Shown: positions 32,030-43,450, counted from the first letter of the stretch. The stretch: 64,000 nucleotides of DNA from Stenotrophomonas rhizophila (GCF_003651185.1 NZ_RCDC01000004.1:1722659-1786658), one strand, 5' to 3'. Numbers and translations are program-made. The notes: generated by a model not told the origin, from the letters alone.

Positions 32030-34888
32030 TCAGAAGCGCTGGGTGTACTTCAGGTAGTAGAACCGACCGATGTCGAAGCCGCCGTAGTAGGAGAAGCTCG
32101 AGTTCGGCTGGCTGTACATCACCGGGCCTTCGTGGTTGAACACGTTGTTCGCGCCTGCCGAGATGGTGGCATCCCACGGGGTGGTGTAACGCACCTGCAG
32201 GTCATGGAACGTGTTCGAACCGGTGTTGCGCACCGGGATCGCCAGCGTATAGGCCGACGAGTAGCTCGGATTGTTGCACTCCGGGCCGCCTTCGCGATCG
32301 TAGGCGCACTCTTCCTTCAGGCCGGAGTAGTAACGCATGCCCCAGTTGACGCCGAAGTTGCCCAGGCTCCAATCGATGTTCAGGTTGGAACGCACGCGGA
32401 AGTTGCCGCCCCAGTCGCCCGTGCCCCAGCCAGTGTGCTGCTCGACAGCGGTTTCAGCTTCGTTGTCGCGCTTGTACTCGAGGTAGTCCACATACGTGGT
32501 CTTCCAGTCGATGACGACATTGCCGAAGGACAGTTCCGGCAGACGGTAACGGATACCCAGATCGTAACCTGCGGTTTCCTGGTAGCCGCCGTTGATCAGC
32601 GTACGGGTCACGTCGACGACCTGACCGGAGTCGGTGTCACGGGTGACTCGGTCACAGGCGTTGGCGTTGTTCAGCACGTAGCACTGGTTGAGGATCGAGG
32701 TGACCGACTCTGCCGCGATGACGTTGTCGATGCGGATCTTCCACCAGTCCAGGCTGACATCCAGGCCCTGCACGAAGTTCGGGCTGTAGACCAGGCCGAC
32801 CGTCCAGGTCTTGGAGGTTTCCGGCAGCAGACCATCATTGGAGCCGGACAGGTACGGGTAGTTCGACTGTGCGCCCGGGCCGGTGGCATCGATGCCACCG
32901 GACGCTTCCTGACGGAAGTTGGCCGGCACGGCACCGCCGCAGCGGGCGGCGACGTCGGGGTTGCGCACGGCTGCACCGAAGGAGGTGTCGCACGGGTCGG
33001 TGTACTTGTCGAAGCTCTGCGAGGTGCCACCGTACAGGTTGGCCACGGTCGGCGCACGGAAGCCAGTGGCATAGGTGCCACGGACCAGCAGGTCGTCGAT
33101 CGGCTTCCACTTCAGGCCGAACTTGGAGTTGAACGTATCACCGAAGGTGTTGTAGTCCGAGTAACGGCCGGCCATATCGACCGACAGTTCCTTGGCGAAC
33201 GGCAGATCGGCGAGGATCGGCACATTCAGTTCCAGGTAGAACTCGTCCAGCTTGTAGCCACCGGCGGTCGGCGCACCGGCCAGGTCGGTGCTCAGGCCCG
33301 ACTGCAGCAGCGCATCCGGGTTGTACTCGGCTTCTTCTTCGCGGTGCTCGTAGCCGGTCGCGAAGGACAGGTCGCCGGCCGGCAGGGTCACGATGGCGCC
33401 GCTCAGGTTGGCGCTGTAGACCTTGCTGGTGGTCAGCGAGGTGTCGTGGGTCGGCAGGAACAGGTACTTCTGCAGGTCCGGGTTGGACAGCGAACCGTCG
33501 GCGGTGGAGCCGTACGGCAGCAGCGGGTTCCACGGGGTGCAGCCGGCGATCGGAGCCGCTGCGGTACCGCACTGGGCAACACCGTTCGCATCCAGGTACG
33601 ACGGACCCACGGCATTCTTCACGTTCGGAATGAACAGATTGCCGGTGCCGGTCTTGACGCCCTTGTTGCGGTTGTAGACGTAGCCCACATCCCAGTCGAA
33701 GTACTTGTCGGCGAACTCGAACGAGCCTTCCAGACCGCCGCTGAAGCGGAAGGTGTTGAGCTCGGACTTGGTCTGACGCGGCACTTCCCACGTACGACGC
33801 ATGAAATCAACGTCGGTATCGAGCGGATTGAAGACGCTGTTGGCGTCCATCTGGGTGTCGTAGGCAGCCGAACGGTACGGATAGCCGGCGATCTGCTGCA
33901 GCGCTTCGCGTTCGGTGTACAGGACGCTGGCGGTACCGCGGATGTTGTCGGTGAAATCGAACTGGCCGTTGGAGAAGACCGAACGACGCTTGATGCCGGT
34001 CGACAGGAACATCTGCTGCGACGGGTTGGACAGATCGGCGTTGCCCAGCTCGTGGTAGTCGCCGAAGTTGTTCGAGGCGCCGCCCGGGTTCAGGACGTAG
34101 TTGCCATCATCGGTAACCAGCACGCCCTTCTCGGTGATCGCGCTCCAGCCGTTGGTGTCCTCATCGGTCGGCACCGGATGGCGGTAACCGTTGGCCGAGG
34201 CGCTGTAGCGACGGTTCTTGGCCAGAACCGGCTTTTCTTCGCTGTACTCGGCGCCGAGGGTGATCGAGCCGCGATCGCCGGTCTGGCCGTAGACGAAGTT
34301 GTAGGTGGTCTTGTCGCCGTCGCCCTGGCCGTACTGGCCCTTGTAGACGCTGGCTTCCAGGCCGTCGAAGTTCTTGCGGGTGATGATGTTCACCACGCCG
34401 GCGATCGCGTCGGAACCGTAGATCGCCGAAGCGCCATCGGTCAGGACTTCGATGCGCTCCACGACCGAGGTCGGGATCGAGGCGAGGTCGGTGTAACCGC
34501 CGGAGCTGACGCCCATGCGCTTGCCGTCGAGCAGCACCAGGGTGCGCTCCGGGCCGAGGTTGCGCAGGTCGACGTACTGGCCGCCAACTTCTTCACCCGA
34601 GGACAGCGCATCGGCGCGGCTGATGGCCGGCGAGCCGGTGGCCGACAGGTTCTGGACGATGTCGGCGACGCTGGTGAAGCCCTGCTTCTCGATGTCGGCG
34701 CGCTGCAGCGCGATCACCGGCTGGGCGGTCTCGGTGCTGGCCTGACGGATACGTGAGCCGGTGACCTGGATGCGGTCCAGGTCGGTCGTGCCGCTTGCTT
34801 CCTGCGCCGAAGCAAAGGCCGGCGTCAGGGCAAGCGCAATGCCGGCGGGCAGAAGGCCCAGCCGCACTGCGGGAGTACGAAAATTCAT
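32030..34888 (-). CDS. TonB-dependent receptor (no STN domain)
   Basis: 952 residues. Signal peptide to about residue 29 (AFASAQ), a TonB-box-like region near RIQVTGSRI, a plug with QNLSATGSPAISRADALSSG, LVLLDGKRMGVSSGG and AIYGSDAIAGVVNIITRKN, and a long barrel ending YTQRF. It lacks the STN domain of the receptor at 23.7 kb, so it should not signal through FecR. Receptors of this type in Xanthomonadaceae often import plant or peptide compounds; the ligand here is not evident. GGAGAGA precedes the ATG, and an AraC gene lies directly upstream. Confidence 0.92.
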   Translation of the reverse strand: MNFRTPAVRLGLLPAGIALALTPAFASAQEASGTTDLDRIQVTGSRIRQASTETAQPVIALQRADIEKQGFTSVADIVQNLSATGSPAISRADALSSGEEVGGQYVDLRNLGPERTLVLLDGKRMGVSSGGYTDLASIPTSVVERIEVLTDGASAIYGSDAIAGVVNIITRKNFDGLEASVYKGQYGQGDGDKTTYNFVYGQTGDRGSITLGAEYSEEKPVLAKNRRYSASANGYRHPVPTDEDTNGWSAITEKGVLVTDDGNYVLNPGGASNNFGDYHELGNADLSNPSQQMFLSTGIKRRSVFSNGQFDFTDNIRGTASVLYTEREALQQIAGYPYRSAAYDTQMDANSVFNPLDTDVDFMRRTWEVPRQTKSELNTFRFSGGLEGSFEFADKYFDWDVGYVYNRNKGVKTGTGNLFIPNVKNAVGPSYLDANGVAQCGTAAAPIAGCTPWNPLLPYGSTADGSLSNPDLQKYLFLPTHDTSLTTSKVYSANLSGAIVTLPAGDLSFATGYEHREEEAEYNPDALLQSGLSTDLAGAPTAGGYKLDEFYLELNVPILADLPFAKELSVDMAGRYSDYNTFGDTFNSKFGLKWKPIDDLLVRGTYATGFRAPTVANLYGGTSQSFDKYTDPCDTSFGAAVRNPDVAARCGGAVPANFRQEASGGIDATGPGAQSNYPYLSGSNDGLLPETSKTWTVGLVYSPNFVQGLDVSLDWWKIRIDNVIAAESVTSILNQCYVLNNANACDRVTRDTDSGQVVDVTRTLINGGYQETAGYDLGIRYRLPELSFGNVVIDWKTTYVDYLEYKRDNEAETAVEQHTGWGTGDWGGNFRVRSNLNIDWSLGNFGVNWGMRYYSGLKEECAYDREGGPECNNPSYSSAYTLAIPVRNTGSNTFHDLQVRYTTPWDATISAGANNVFNHEGPVMYSQPNSSFSYYGGFDIGRFYYLKYTQRF

Positions 34889-34957
34889 TTATCTCTCCGA
34901 GGTACGTTAGTAGCGTGTTAAAAACGCCTCGGAAAGTTACGATTGCGTTGCAGTGAA

Positions 34958-35839
34958 TTATTTGCGTGAGACAACCGAAGACTTTGCCGACTCTGGCGAG
35001 AGATTCGCACCGGCCTCACGATAGCGTGACGCGGACAGTCCGAAGCGGGCTCGAAACGCCCGTGCAAAGCTGCAGCAGTTGTCAAATCCACTCGCTGCCG
35101 CCACCTCGCCGACCATCATGTCCGTATCGCGCAGCAGATCGGCGGCGCGCTCCAGGCGCAGGCGGGCGGAAAGCGATTGCGGGCTTTCCGCGTAGAGGCT
35201 CTGGAACGTCTTGGACAGGTACCAGCTGGAGAAATTGGTCAGTTCGGCCAGTTCACCAATGCGCACGACACGGTGGCTGTTGCCCTCGAGGTACAGACGG
35301 GCGCGCTGCATGCGTCCGAAGACCTGGCGTTTGCGGCTGCGTGAGCGCCCCGGGCAGCGCTGCACGCCAGTCGCCATGCCCTGCTGCAGGGCGGCCAGAT
35401 GCAGCAGTACCGGGCGCAGGGCCTGGGTAGGATGGCCGGTGGCCAGGACGTCACGCCACAGGCGCAGGGCGACGCGGGCGTCGCTGCGGCTCATGCTGCC
35501 GCGACCCGCGTAGAGACTGCAGTCGGTGAGCTCACCCAGGGCGCGCAGCGCGTCCGGCGCCAGGCTCAGCCCGATGCACAGACCGTCGCGGCCGGCCTGG
35601 ACCATGGGGCGCGATTCCTTCTCGAAGGCGATCCACTCACGCTGGCGCAAGCGGAACCGCCCTTCCTTGGACTCGACCCATGCGCTGCCACGCAACTGGA
35701 TCCACACAGTGAAGGTCGTCCCAGGACTCTGCAGACTGCCCAACCGGGCCACACCCAGACAGGTTGGCAAGGGACCGTCGTCGACGACCTTGTCCAGGGA
35801 GAGCGCTTGACCGCGATCGGCCAGGGAGAGCTGACGCAT
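34958..35839 (-). CDS. AraC family transcriptional regulator
   Basis: 293 residues. The C-terminal ~100 residues contain both AraC helix-turn-helix units: RIGELAELTNFSSWYLSKTF and GEVAAASGFDNCCSFARAFR, then FRARFGLSASRYRE. The N-terminal half is a beta-rich ligand domain (FTVWIQLRGSAWVESKEGRF). It is on the same strand and 69 bases upstream of the receptor gene, so it is the likely regulator of that receptor. The effector is unknown. Confidence 0.9.
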   Translation of the reverse strand: MRQLSLADRGQALSLDKVVDDGPLPTCLGVARLGSLQSPGTTFTVWIQLRGSAWVESKEGRFRLRQREWIAFEKESRPMVQAGRDGLCIGLSLAPDALRALGELTDCSLYAGRGSMSRSDARVALRLWRDVLATGHPTQALRPVLLHLAALQQGMATGVQRCPGRSRSRKRQVFGRMQRARLYLEGNSHRVVRIGELAELTNFSSWYLSKTFQSLYAESPQSLSARLRLERAADLLRDTDMMVGEVAAASGFDNCCSFARAFRARFGLSASRYREAGANLSPESAKSSVVSRK

Positions 35840-35952
35840 GACTTCACCGAGAGTTTGCCTTTGCTGGCCTGCAGTCTTGCCAAATCAGGCCGCTGCCTCA
35901 GGAAGTCCTGGCGAGATTGATACGAATTCGAGACGAGAACGCCACGAAGAAG

Positions 35953-38292
35953 TTACGAAGGGTTTTTTGTTTTCAAAATCATGGACTTGACGAACCCCGG
36001 AAACAACGACGGTACGCGCTCGGGGAGCGACATCACCCCGATGTCGGTGCCATCGGCCACCGCCAGGGCCACATACAGGGCCTCCCCGCCGGGTCCTGCG
36101 CTGAATCCATTGCTGGCGCTGAGGCGGCCTGCATCCAGGCAATGCTCCTGATCGGCGATCGGCTGCGCAATCCGGGTGAACACCGTGGCGCAATCGGATC
36201 GATTGGAGAGATAGTCGATCGCCCCCTGCGCGGACACGGTCCAGGTGCGATAGCGCCAGCGCGTGGGGCGGTCTTCGCTGATCTGGCGGATGCTCTGCGA
36301 ACTCAGCGAAGCGTCGGCCTGCCACAGCCCCCCCGCCGAGAGCCGGGTAAACAACACGCGCTCGCCTGCGACGTCATAACGCGCCTGGGAAACGCCCTCG
36401 ATGCTGCCGATGAGTCGCCAAGGGGTCAGGCTGCGATCGAACAACGACAGACGCATCCGCTCATCACGGTCGCGCTCCACCACCAGGACCTGCAGCGGAT
36501 CCCTGCCATACAGCGCCTGCAATGGCTGGCGCACCGGGACGGGCAGACGCACGGTCTGCTCATCGCGCGGGGAGACCTCATAGATCCCGGGGTTGGCATG
36601 CTCATCGCGCCCCAATACCAGCACGCGCTTGCCGTCATGCGACCAGTCCGAGGCCTGGCGCGCTTCGGGCCTGAGGCCCTCGATCGGACGCAAGGACTCC
36701 GGCCGCTGCAGATCCGCCCACCACAGTGCATAGCTGCCCGAGCGGTCCGAAGAAAACACGATCTGCTGACCGTCCGGAGACACCATGGGCTGCGAGTCAC
36801 GTCCTCCCGAGGGGAACAGGCGCTGCGGCACACCCAGCGCGCCAGCTTCCACAGGCACCCGGAACAGGCCGAACTGGGGGCGCCGGTGTACGAAGGCGAG
36901 CATGTCGTTCGCCCGGGACACGGTGGGGGACTGCGCATCGTCCAGACCGACGTCGCGCAGGACACGCGTATCGGTATCGAGCTCATACAGGCGCGATTCG
37001 CTGTCGACCCGGCGGCCGAACACGATATGGCGGCTGTCGCCGCGCCAGGCCCAGCCCCGGATCTCCGCCGAGTCATCGGTCAGCTGCTCCGGGCTGCCCC
37101 CCCCAGCCGGCATGCGCCACAGATCGCCGATCTGCGGATTGCGCACGAACACGATCCAGCGCCCATCCGGCGAGTACCGCGGGGCATATTCGAAGTTGTC
37201 GCTGCCTATATCGTATTGGAGCGGCTGCCAGCGTCCGCTGGCGATGTCCAGGGTGCGGATGCCGCGCTGCGCATACCGGCCGGACAGCGAGCCGAAGACC
37301 AGGCCGCGACCATCCGGGGTCCAGTCGAAGCTGAGCAGCTCAGTGCCGTCGCAACGGGTCACGTGACGCACCGCCCCACCCGTCGCACTGGCGATCAGCA
37401 CCTCGCAGCTTTCGGCCGGACCGAACCGGGCGAACGCGATCTCACGCCCATTGGGCGACCAGCTCGGGAAGCGGTCGGACATGCCTGGGGGCGGCTCGAC
37501 CAGCAGGCGTGCCGGCGTGTTACCGGAGGTCTGCACCTTGATGACGCTGCCCGGTCGGCTGGGCACATCGGCTTCATAGGCGATCTGCGACCCATCCGGA
37601 GACAGCGTGGGATAGGTTTCAAATCCTGCCGTGGCGGTAATCAGGCGATACGGGCGTTGAGGACTACCAATCACCCGCGTGCCATCCTCCACCGCGGCCT
37701 CGACCGCTGAGGCCGGCGGATCGCGTTGCATCAGCAGGGCTGCCATCACCAGCAGCGCCACCAGCATCACCAGCCCGACGACCATCACCGCGTAGCGGCG
37801 AATGCGCCGCCGACGGCGTTTGATCGGGTCTTGCGGAGGCCGCGCATGCGGCAGTACCGCCGGTACGTGCGCGGCGGCGAGCACGCCCGCGGAGGCCGGC
37901 TGCAGCTCGGGCTCGAGCAGCAACACAGGTGCGGCATCCTCGACCACGCTGACCGGCATCAGCAGGCGGTAACCGGTCTTGGCAATGGTCTCGATATAGG
38001 GTTCGGCCGCATCGTCATCAGTGGCGAAGGCCTTGCGCAGCTGGGTGACCGCCTGGGTCAGCACGTCGTTGGTCGGCAGCGTGTCCGGCCAGACCTCCGC
38101 GAACAGTTCATCGCGGGTGACCACCGCCCCTGGAGAACGCAGCAGCGCCTTGAGAACACCCAATGCTTTGGGTGTCAGTCGACGTGGACGACGCATGCCT
38201 TCGCTCATCACTTCCCGCGAGGAGAGAGTGACGAGGAAATCGCCGATCTGAATCACATCGGCGGAAGGGCGCTCACTGTCGTTGCTGATCAT
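35953..38292 (-). CDS. CadC-like membrane regulator with PD40 beta-propeller
   Basis: 779 residues from ATG 38292; a GTG at 38322 would add ten residues. Residues ~1-115 form an OmpR/PhoB-type winged helix (PKALGVLKALLRSPGAVVTR, DELFAEVWPDTL, IETIAKTGYRLL). A basic stretch and one membrane helix (MVVGLVMLVALLVMAALLM, ~170) follow. The rest is periplasmic and built of PD40/TolB-type blades (TLSPDGSQIAYE, SWSPNGREIAFAR, RYSPDGRWIVFVRN, VSPDGQQIVFSSDRSGS). It should sense a periplasmic signal and bind DNA from the membrane. Neighbours are the AraC-receptor pair downstream. Confidence 0.88.
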   Translation of the reverse strand: MISNDSERPSADVIQIGDFLVTLSSREVMSEGMRRPRRLTPKALGVLKALLRSPGAVVTRDELFAEVWPDTLPTNDVLTQAVTQLRKAFATDDDAAEPYIETIAKTGYRLLMPVSVVEDAAPVLLLEPELQPASAGVLAAAHVPAVLPHARPPQDPIKRRRRRIRRYAVMVVGLVMLVALLVMAALLMQRDPPASAVEAAVEDGTRVIGSPQRPYRLITATAGFETYPTLSPDGSQIAYEADVPSRPGSVIKVQTSGNTPARLLVEPPPGMSDRFPSWSPNGREIAFARFGPAESCEVLIASATGGAVRHVTRCDGTELLSFDWTPDGRGLVFGSLSGRYAQRGIRTLDIASGRWQPLQYDIGSDNFEYAPRYSPDGRWIVFVRNPQIGDLWRMPAGGGSPEQLTDDSAEIRGWAWRGDSRHIVFGRRVDSESRLYELDTDTRVLRDVGLDDAQSPTVSRANDMLAFVHRRPQFGLFRVPVEAGALGVPQRLFPSGGRDSQPMVSPDGQQIVFSSDRSGSYALWWADLQRPESLRPIEGLRPEARQASDWSHDGKRVLVLGRDEHANPGIYEVSPRDEQTVRLPVPVRQPLQALYGRDPLQVLVVERDRDERMRLSLFDRSLTPWRLIGSIEGVSQARYDVAGERVLFTRLSAGGLWQADASLSSQSIRQISEDRPTRWRYRTWTVSAQGAIDYLSNRSDCATVFTRIAQPIADQEHCLDAGRLSASNGFSAGPGGEALYVALAVADGTDIGVMSLPERVPSLFPGFVKSMILKTKNPS

Positions 38293-38507
38293 CCAGGACA
38301 CGAGGAAAATACAAAAAACCACTGGAATTCACACGGTCGCCGCAGTCGATACCGCCAGACGAACCGCCAGATTCCGCACACGCCATCGGCGCAAACCGCA
38401 AAACCACCGAGGCGCGCGAATACTAGCCTATGCCGGTTAACCGCGCCTGTGCGTGCGGCCGACAACAGGCTCTCTCTCGCCGATGAATTCACATAAATTG
38501 CGTCAAC

Positions 38508-38534
38508 ATTCGCGCCTTCTGGCGCGAATTTTTT
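38508..38534 (+). terminator. Plus-strand-oriented intrinsic terminator with no plus-strand gene
   Basis: A perfect 9-bp stem (38508-38516 with 38521-38529) with a TTCT loop is followed by TTTTTT on the plus strand. It sits between two minus-strand genes, where no plus-strand gene is present. On the minus strand the tail is not T-rich. It may end an unseen plus-strand transcript or act as a weak minus-strand terminator for the channel gene. Confidence 0.55.
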
Positions 38535-38543
38535 ATGTTTTAT

Positions 38544-39221
38544 TCAGTTTCGTGCACGGGTCAGCATGGTCAGTCCCACCAGCCGCGAGACCACCAAAGC
38601 CACGTACATCACGCCTGCGAACTGCTCCAGCATCACCAGCGCGCGCGCCTGTGAATGGATGGGCACCACATCGCTCAAGCCGACCCCGGACAGCAAGCTG
38701 AAGCTCAGATAAAGCAACTCCATCCAGGTCCGCAGTTCGCTCTCGCTGGTCGCCACGAAACTGCCCGGGTACCACTGCTGGCACACCGCGAACGCGAAGG
38801 CGAATGCCCACGCCAACAGCGTGAAGGTGGCCCCCGCCGCGAACAGCTCGTCGCGGGTCACCTTGTGGTCCTGCAGCATGTAGGCGATCAGGCTGCCAGC
38901 CGTATAGAAGTACAGCAGGCATTCGAGCAGCTGCGCAGTGGTGACCAGCGCCGGGCGGTCCAACAGAGCACCGGAGATGGAGAACACCACCGAGGGGATC
39001 GCCAGCACCAGCGCCACCCACATGCCGAGCGGGCTGCGCCGTACCACCCACAAGGCCAGGCCGAGCACGGCGATGCCGAACGCACCAAACAGCGCGCGAC
39101 TGGCGCCGGCCTCGTCCATTGCCGGATACAGCAGCACGCCGAGCAGTTGCACGGCCAACAGCCAGGCAGAGGGATGCCGGCGCGCGATGGCCAGCCATTT
39201 GGTGCTGCGTGCTATCGCCAT
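38544..39221 (-). CDS. Two-TM ion channel protein with atypical filter
   Basis: 225 residues, four to six membrane helices (WLLAVQLLGVLLYPAM, ALFGAFGIAVLGLALWV, WVALVLAIPSVVFSISGALL, later LLYFYTAGSLIAYML and FTLLAWAFAFAFAV). The last hairpin, MELLYLSFSLLSGVGLSDVVPIHSQ in its core SFSLLSGVGLSDV, is placed like a K+ channel pore loop, but the filter reads GVGLSD instead of GYGD, so selectivity is doubtful. The following helix has FAGVMYVALVVSRLVGL. It follows the pattern of proteins annotated as potassium channel family in Xanthomonadaceae. Confidence 0.75.
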   Translation of the reverse strand: MAIARSTKWLAIARRHPSAWLLAVQLLGVLLYPAMDEAGASRALFGAFGIAVLGLALWVVRRSPLGMWVALVLAIPSVVFSISGALLDRPALVTTAQLLECLLYFYTAGSLIAYMLQDHKVTRDELFAAGATFTLLAWAFAFAFAVCQQWYPGSFVATSESELRTWMELLYLSFSLLSGVGLSDVVPIHSQARALVMLEQFAGVMYVALVVSRLVGLTMLTRARN

Positions 39222-39318
39222 CGTCGTCCCCGCCCCTGCCTGGTCGCGCCGAGCTTAGCTGGAATCACACCGCCGGCGGATGATGGCCGTGGCGGCGCGC
39301 CCCGCCACGGCCGGCGCC

Positions 39319-41208
<1,890 letters not shown>

Positions 41209-41221
41209 CTAGGTTCAATCC

Positions 41222-41240
41222 CCGCACAGGGACTGTGCGG
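41222..41240 (-). promoter_or_regulatory. Hairpin just upstream of thiC, possible riboswitch expression platform
   Basis: A perfect 8-bp stem (41222-41229 with 41233-41240) lies 26 bases upstream of the thiC ATG, between the TPP aptamer and the ribosome-binding region (AGGACGATG). It could be part of the switching structure or only a stable leader hairpin. Confidence 0.35.
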
Positions 41241-41349
41241 TTCTATGCGAGGGATTCGCATGGGAGGGACGAAACGGCGGCGCTCGACGGACGGATCGCG
41301 GGCGGTCTCCGGGCACGGTGGCCCTACGGCGCAATGCATCTGCAGATGC

Positions 41350-41440
41350 GAAGCTTCCCTACGCCGGTATCAACCGGATCAGGTTCGAAGGGACTGTCTC
41401 AACCTTGGCCACTGGGCCGCGGTACCCCCGCTTCGGGGCG
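41350..41440 (-). ncRNA. TPP riboswitch (thi-box) upstream of thiC
   Basis: On the minus strand, the leader carries the thi-box blocks in order: a CGGGG stem at the 5' end, GGTTGAGACAGTCCC, TTCGAACCTGATCCGG and TTGATACCGGCGTAGGGAAG, with the GCGTAGGGAA 3' block. The usual CTGAGA of the HMP-binding loop reads TTGAGA here. It is 154 bases upstream of thiC, the normal arrangement for TPP control in gammaproteobacteria. Confidence 0.93.
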
Positions 41441-41729
41441 AATTAGAGCACAAAGCAGCGCGCAGGGGCGCACCGCCAAGCCGCACACCAACGTGATCGG
41501 CCTGTGCATGTGAACAGAGCACCGACACGCCATGCACTACCATGCTGCAGCGCGGTATGCGGTGCGGTCAGGGGGTAGCCTCCCGATCGCGTGCACACCG
41601 CGCTCTGCTCGACGCCATTGACGTCCGTACTGACCGGCCTCGACCGGCTTGATCCGCCCCAGTCGTTGCCGTTGCGCCGCTGGAGATTGCAAGCCTCGGC
41701 TCGCCCCTACTGATCGGAGACACGCCAGC
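41441..41729. other. 289-bp divergent spacer between the TPP riboswitch and the BCCT gene
   Basis: This holds the thiC promoter on the minus strand and the BCCT promoter on the plus strand. I see no other gene; the open frame that precedes the BCCT start is not protein-like. No clear -10/-35 pair stands out. Confidence 0.4.
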
Positions 41730-43298
41730 ATGGTGTTCCGCATTTCCATCGCACTGGTCGCACTGCTGGTGCTGATCGCCGGCCTCGCGCCGGGCCCCTT
41801 CAACGAGGTCGTCCAGAGCGGCCTGTCCACCATCATCCGCAGTACCGGCTGGCTGTATCTGCTGGTGGTGTTCATCACGCTGTCGTTCCTGATGTACCTG
41901 GCCTTCGGCCGCTTCGGTTCGCTGCGCATCGGCGGCGAGGATGCCGAGCCTGATTTTTCCAACGCCAGCTGGATGTCGATGTTGTTCGCCGCCGGCATGG
42001 GCATCGGCCTGGTGTTCTGGGGCGCGGCCGAGCCGATCTCGCACTTCGTGAAGCCACCGGAAGGGCTGGCCCCGCAGAGCATGGAGGCGGCGCGCGCGTC
42101 GATGCGCTATGCGTTCTTCCATTGGGGCCTGCACCCGTGGGCGATCTATGCGCTGATCGGCCTGGCGATGGCCTGGTTCCAGTTCAACCGCAACGGCCGC
42201 GGGCTGATCAGCGATCTGCTGCAGCCGATCATCGGCGCGCATCACCGCGGCTGGATGGGCACGGTGGTCAACGTCGCCGCGGTAGTCGCCACGGCGATCG
42301 GTGTGGCCACGACGCTGGGCTTCGGCACGATCCAGATCGCGGCCGGCCTTGAGCGCGTGTTCGGTATCCAGGCCTCGGTACCCGTGCAGTTGACCATCAT
42401 CGCGGTGGCGTTCGTGCTGTACATGGCCTCCACCACCAGTGGCGTGCACCGCGGCATCAAGTGGCTCTCGAACTTCAACCTCGGCCTGGCGGCATTGCTG
42501 CTGGCGCTGATCCTGGTGCTCGGGCCGACCGGCTTCATCTTCGATACGTTCACCACCACGATCGGTTCCTACCTCAATTCACTGGTGACGATGAGCCTGC
42601 GGATGTCGCCGTTCTCGGGCAGCACGTGGGTGGCGGACTGGACGATCTTCTACTGGGCGTGGTGGATCGCGTGGGCGCCGTTCGTGGGCTCGTTCATCGC
42701 GCGCGTCTCGCGTGGGCGCAGCATCCGCGAGTTCGTGCTGGGCGTGGTGATCGCGCCGAGCGTGCTGGGCTTCCTGTGGTTCTCGGTGTTCGGCGGCACG
42801 GCGCTGTGGTCGCAGATTTTCGGCCACGTGGATCTGGCGCAGGCGCTGGGCAATGGCTACGAGACGGTGCTGTTCACGATGTTCGACAGCCTGCCGATGC
42901 CGACGGTGCTGTCGGTGATCGCGCTGGTGTTGTTGATGATCTTCTTCGTGACCTCGGCCGATTCGGCGGTGCTGGTGCTGGCGACGATGTCGACGGAGGA
43001 GGCGGGCGATCCGCCATTGGCGCGCCGGATGGTGTGGGGCGTGGCGATCGCGTTGATCGCGGGCGTACTCTTGTTGGCGGGCGGTCTCAATGCGCTGCAG
43101 GGGATGATCACGATCGCGGCATTGCCGTTTGCGTTGTTGATGCTGGCGGTGATGTGGTCGTTGTATCGGGTACTGGATATGGAGCATGCGCTGCAGCGGC
43201 GCCGTGCGCAGCGCGCGCGGCGGTTGATGGATGAGTGGATCGAGCGGGAGATCGCGGCGCAGGAAGAGACGCGCGATGAGGCGGCTCGGGCGCCTTGA
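41730..43298 (+). CDS. BCCT family transporter
   Basis: 522 residues from ATG 41730, with GGAGA 13 bases upstream. Around 12 membrane helices. Family landmarks are present: the GMGIGLVFWGAAEPISHF segment, the HWGLHPWAIYALIGLAMAWF helix with the conserved Trp box, and WTIFYWAWWIAWAPFVGSFI with the substrate-binding aromatic cluster, followed by RISRGRSIREF-like RVSRGRSIREFVLGV. BCCT carriers move betaine, choline, carnitine or ectoine, driven by Na+ or H+. Substrate and ion cannot be told from this. It is a single-gene unit. Confidence 0.93.
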   Translation: MVFRISIALVALLVLIAGLAPGPFNEVVQSGLSTIIRSTGWLYLLVVFITLSFLMYLAFGRFGSLRIGGEDAEPDFSNASWMSMLFAAGMGIGLVFWGAAEPISHFVKPPEGLAPQSMEAARASMRYAFFHWGLHPWAIYALIGLAMAWFQFNRNGRGLISDLLQPIIGAHHRGWMGTVVNVAAVVATAIGVATTLGFGTIQIAAGLERVFGIQASVPVQLTIIAVAFVLYMASTTSGVHRGIKWLSNFNLGLAALLLALILVLGPTGFIFDTFTTTIGSYLNSLVTMSLRMSPFSGSTWVADWTIFYWAWWIAWAPFVGSFIARVSRGRSIREFVLGVVIAPSVLGFLWFSVFGGTALWSQIFGHVDLAQALGNGYETVLFTMFDSLPMPTVLSVIALVLLMIFFVTSADSAVLVLATMSTEEAGDPPLARRMVWGVAIALIAGVLLLAGGLNALQGMITIAALPFALLMLAVMWSLYRVLDMEHALQRRRAQRARRLMDEWIEREIAAQEETRDEAARAP

Positions 43299-43339
43299 GT
43301 TGGTCGCCTGGAGCGGCACGTTTCCCGGGCTATCGGTGG

Positions 43340-43450
43340 GCGGGCCGGGACGGGTGGGTTGGCGGGACACGCCGTGAATCCGTCCATGGAGGCTCATGTC
43401 GCGCCATCCATGGCGCTCATGGTCCCGACAACCCACCCGCCCCGTCCCGC
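43340..43450. repeat. ~110-bp palindromic dispersed repeat, copy 1
   Basis: Outer arms GGGTGGGTTGGCGGGAC and its near-complement GTCCCGACAACCCACCC enclose smaller inverted repeats (ATCCATGG cores). The same sequence occurs in inverted orientation at 44936-45050, differing at few positions. This arm pattern is common between genes in Xanthomonadaceae. Confidence 0.8.
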
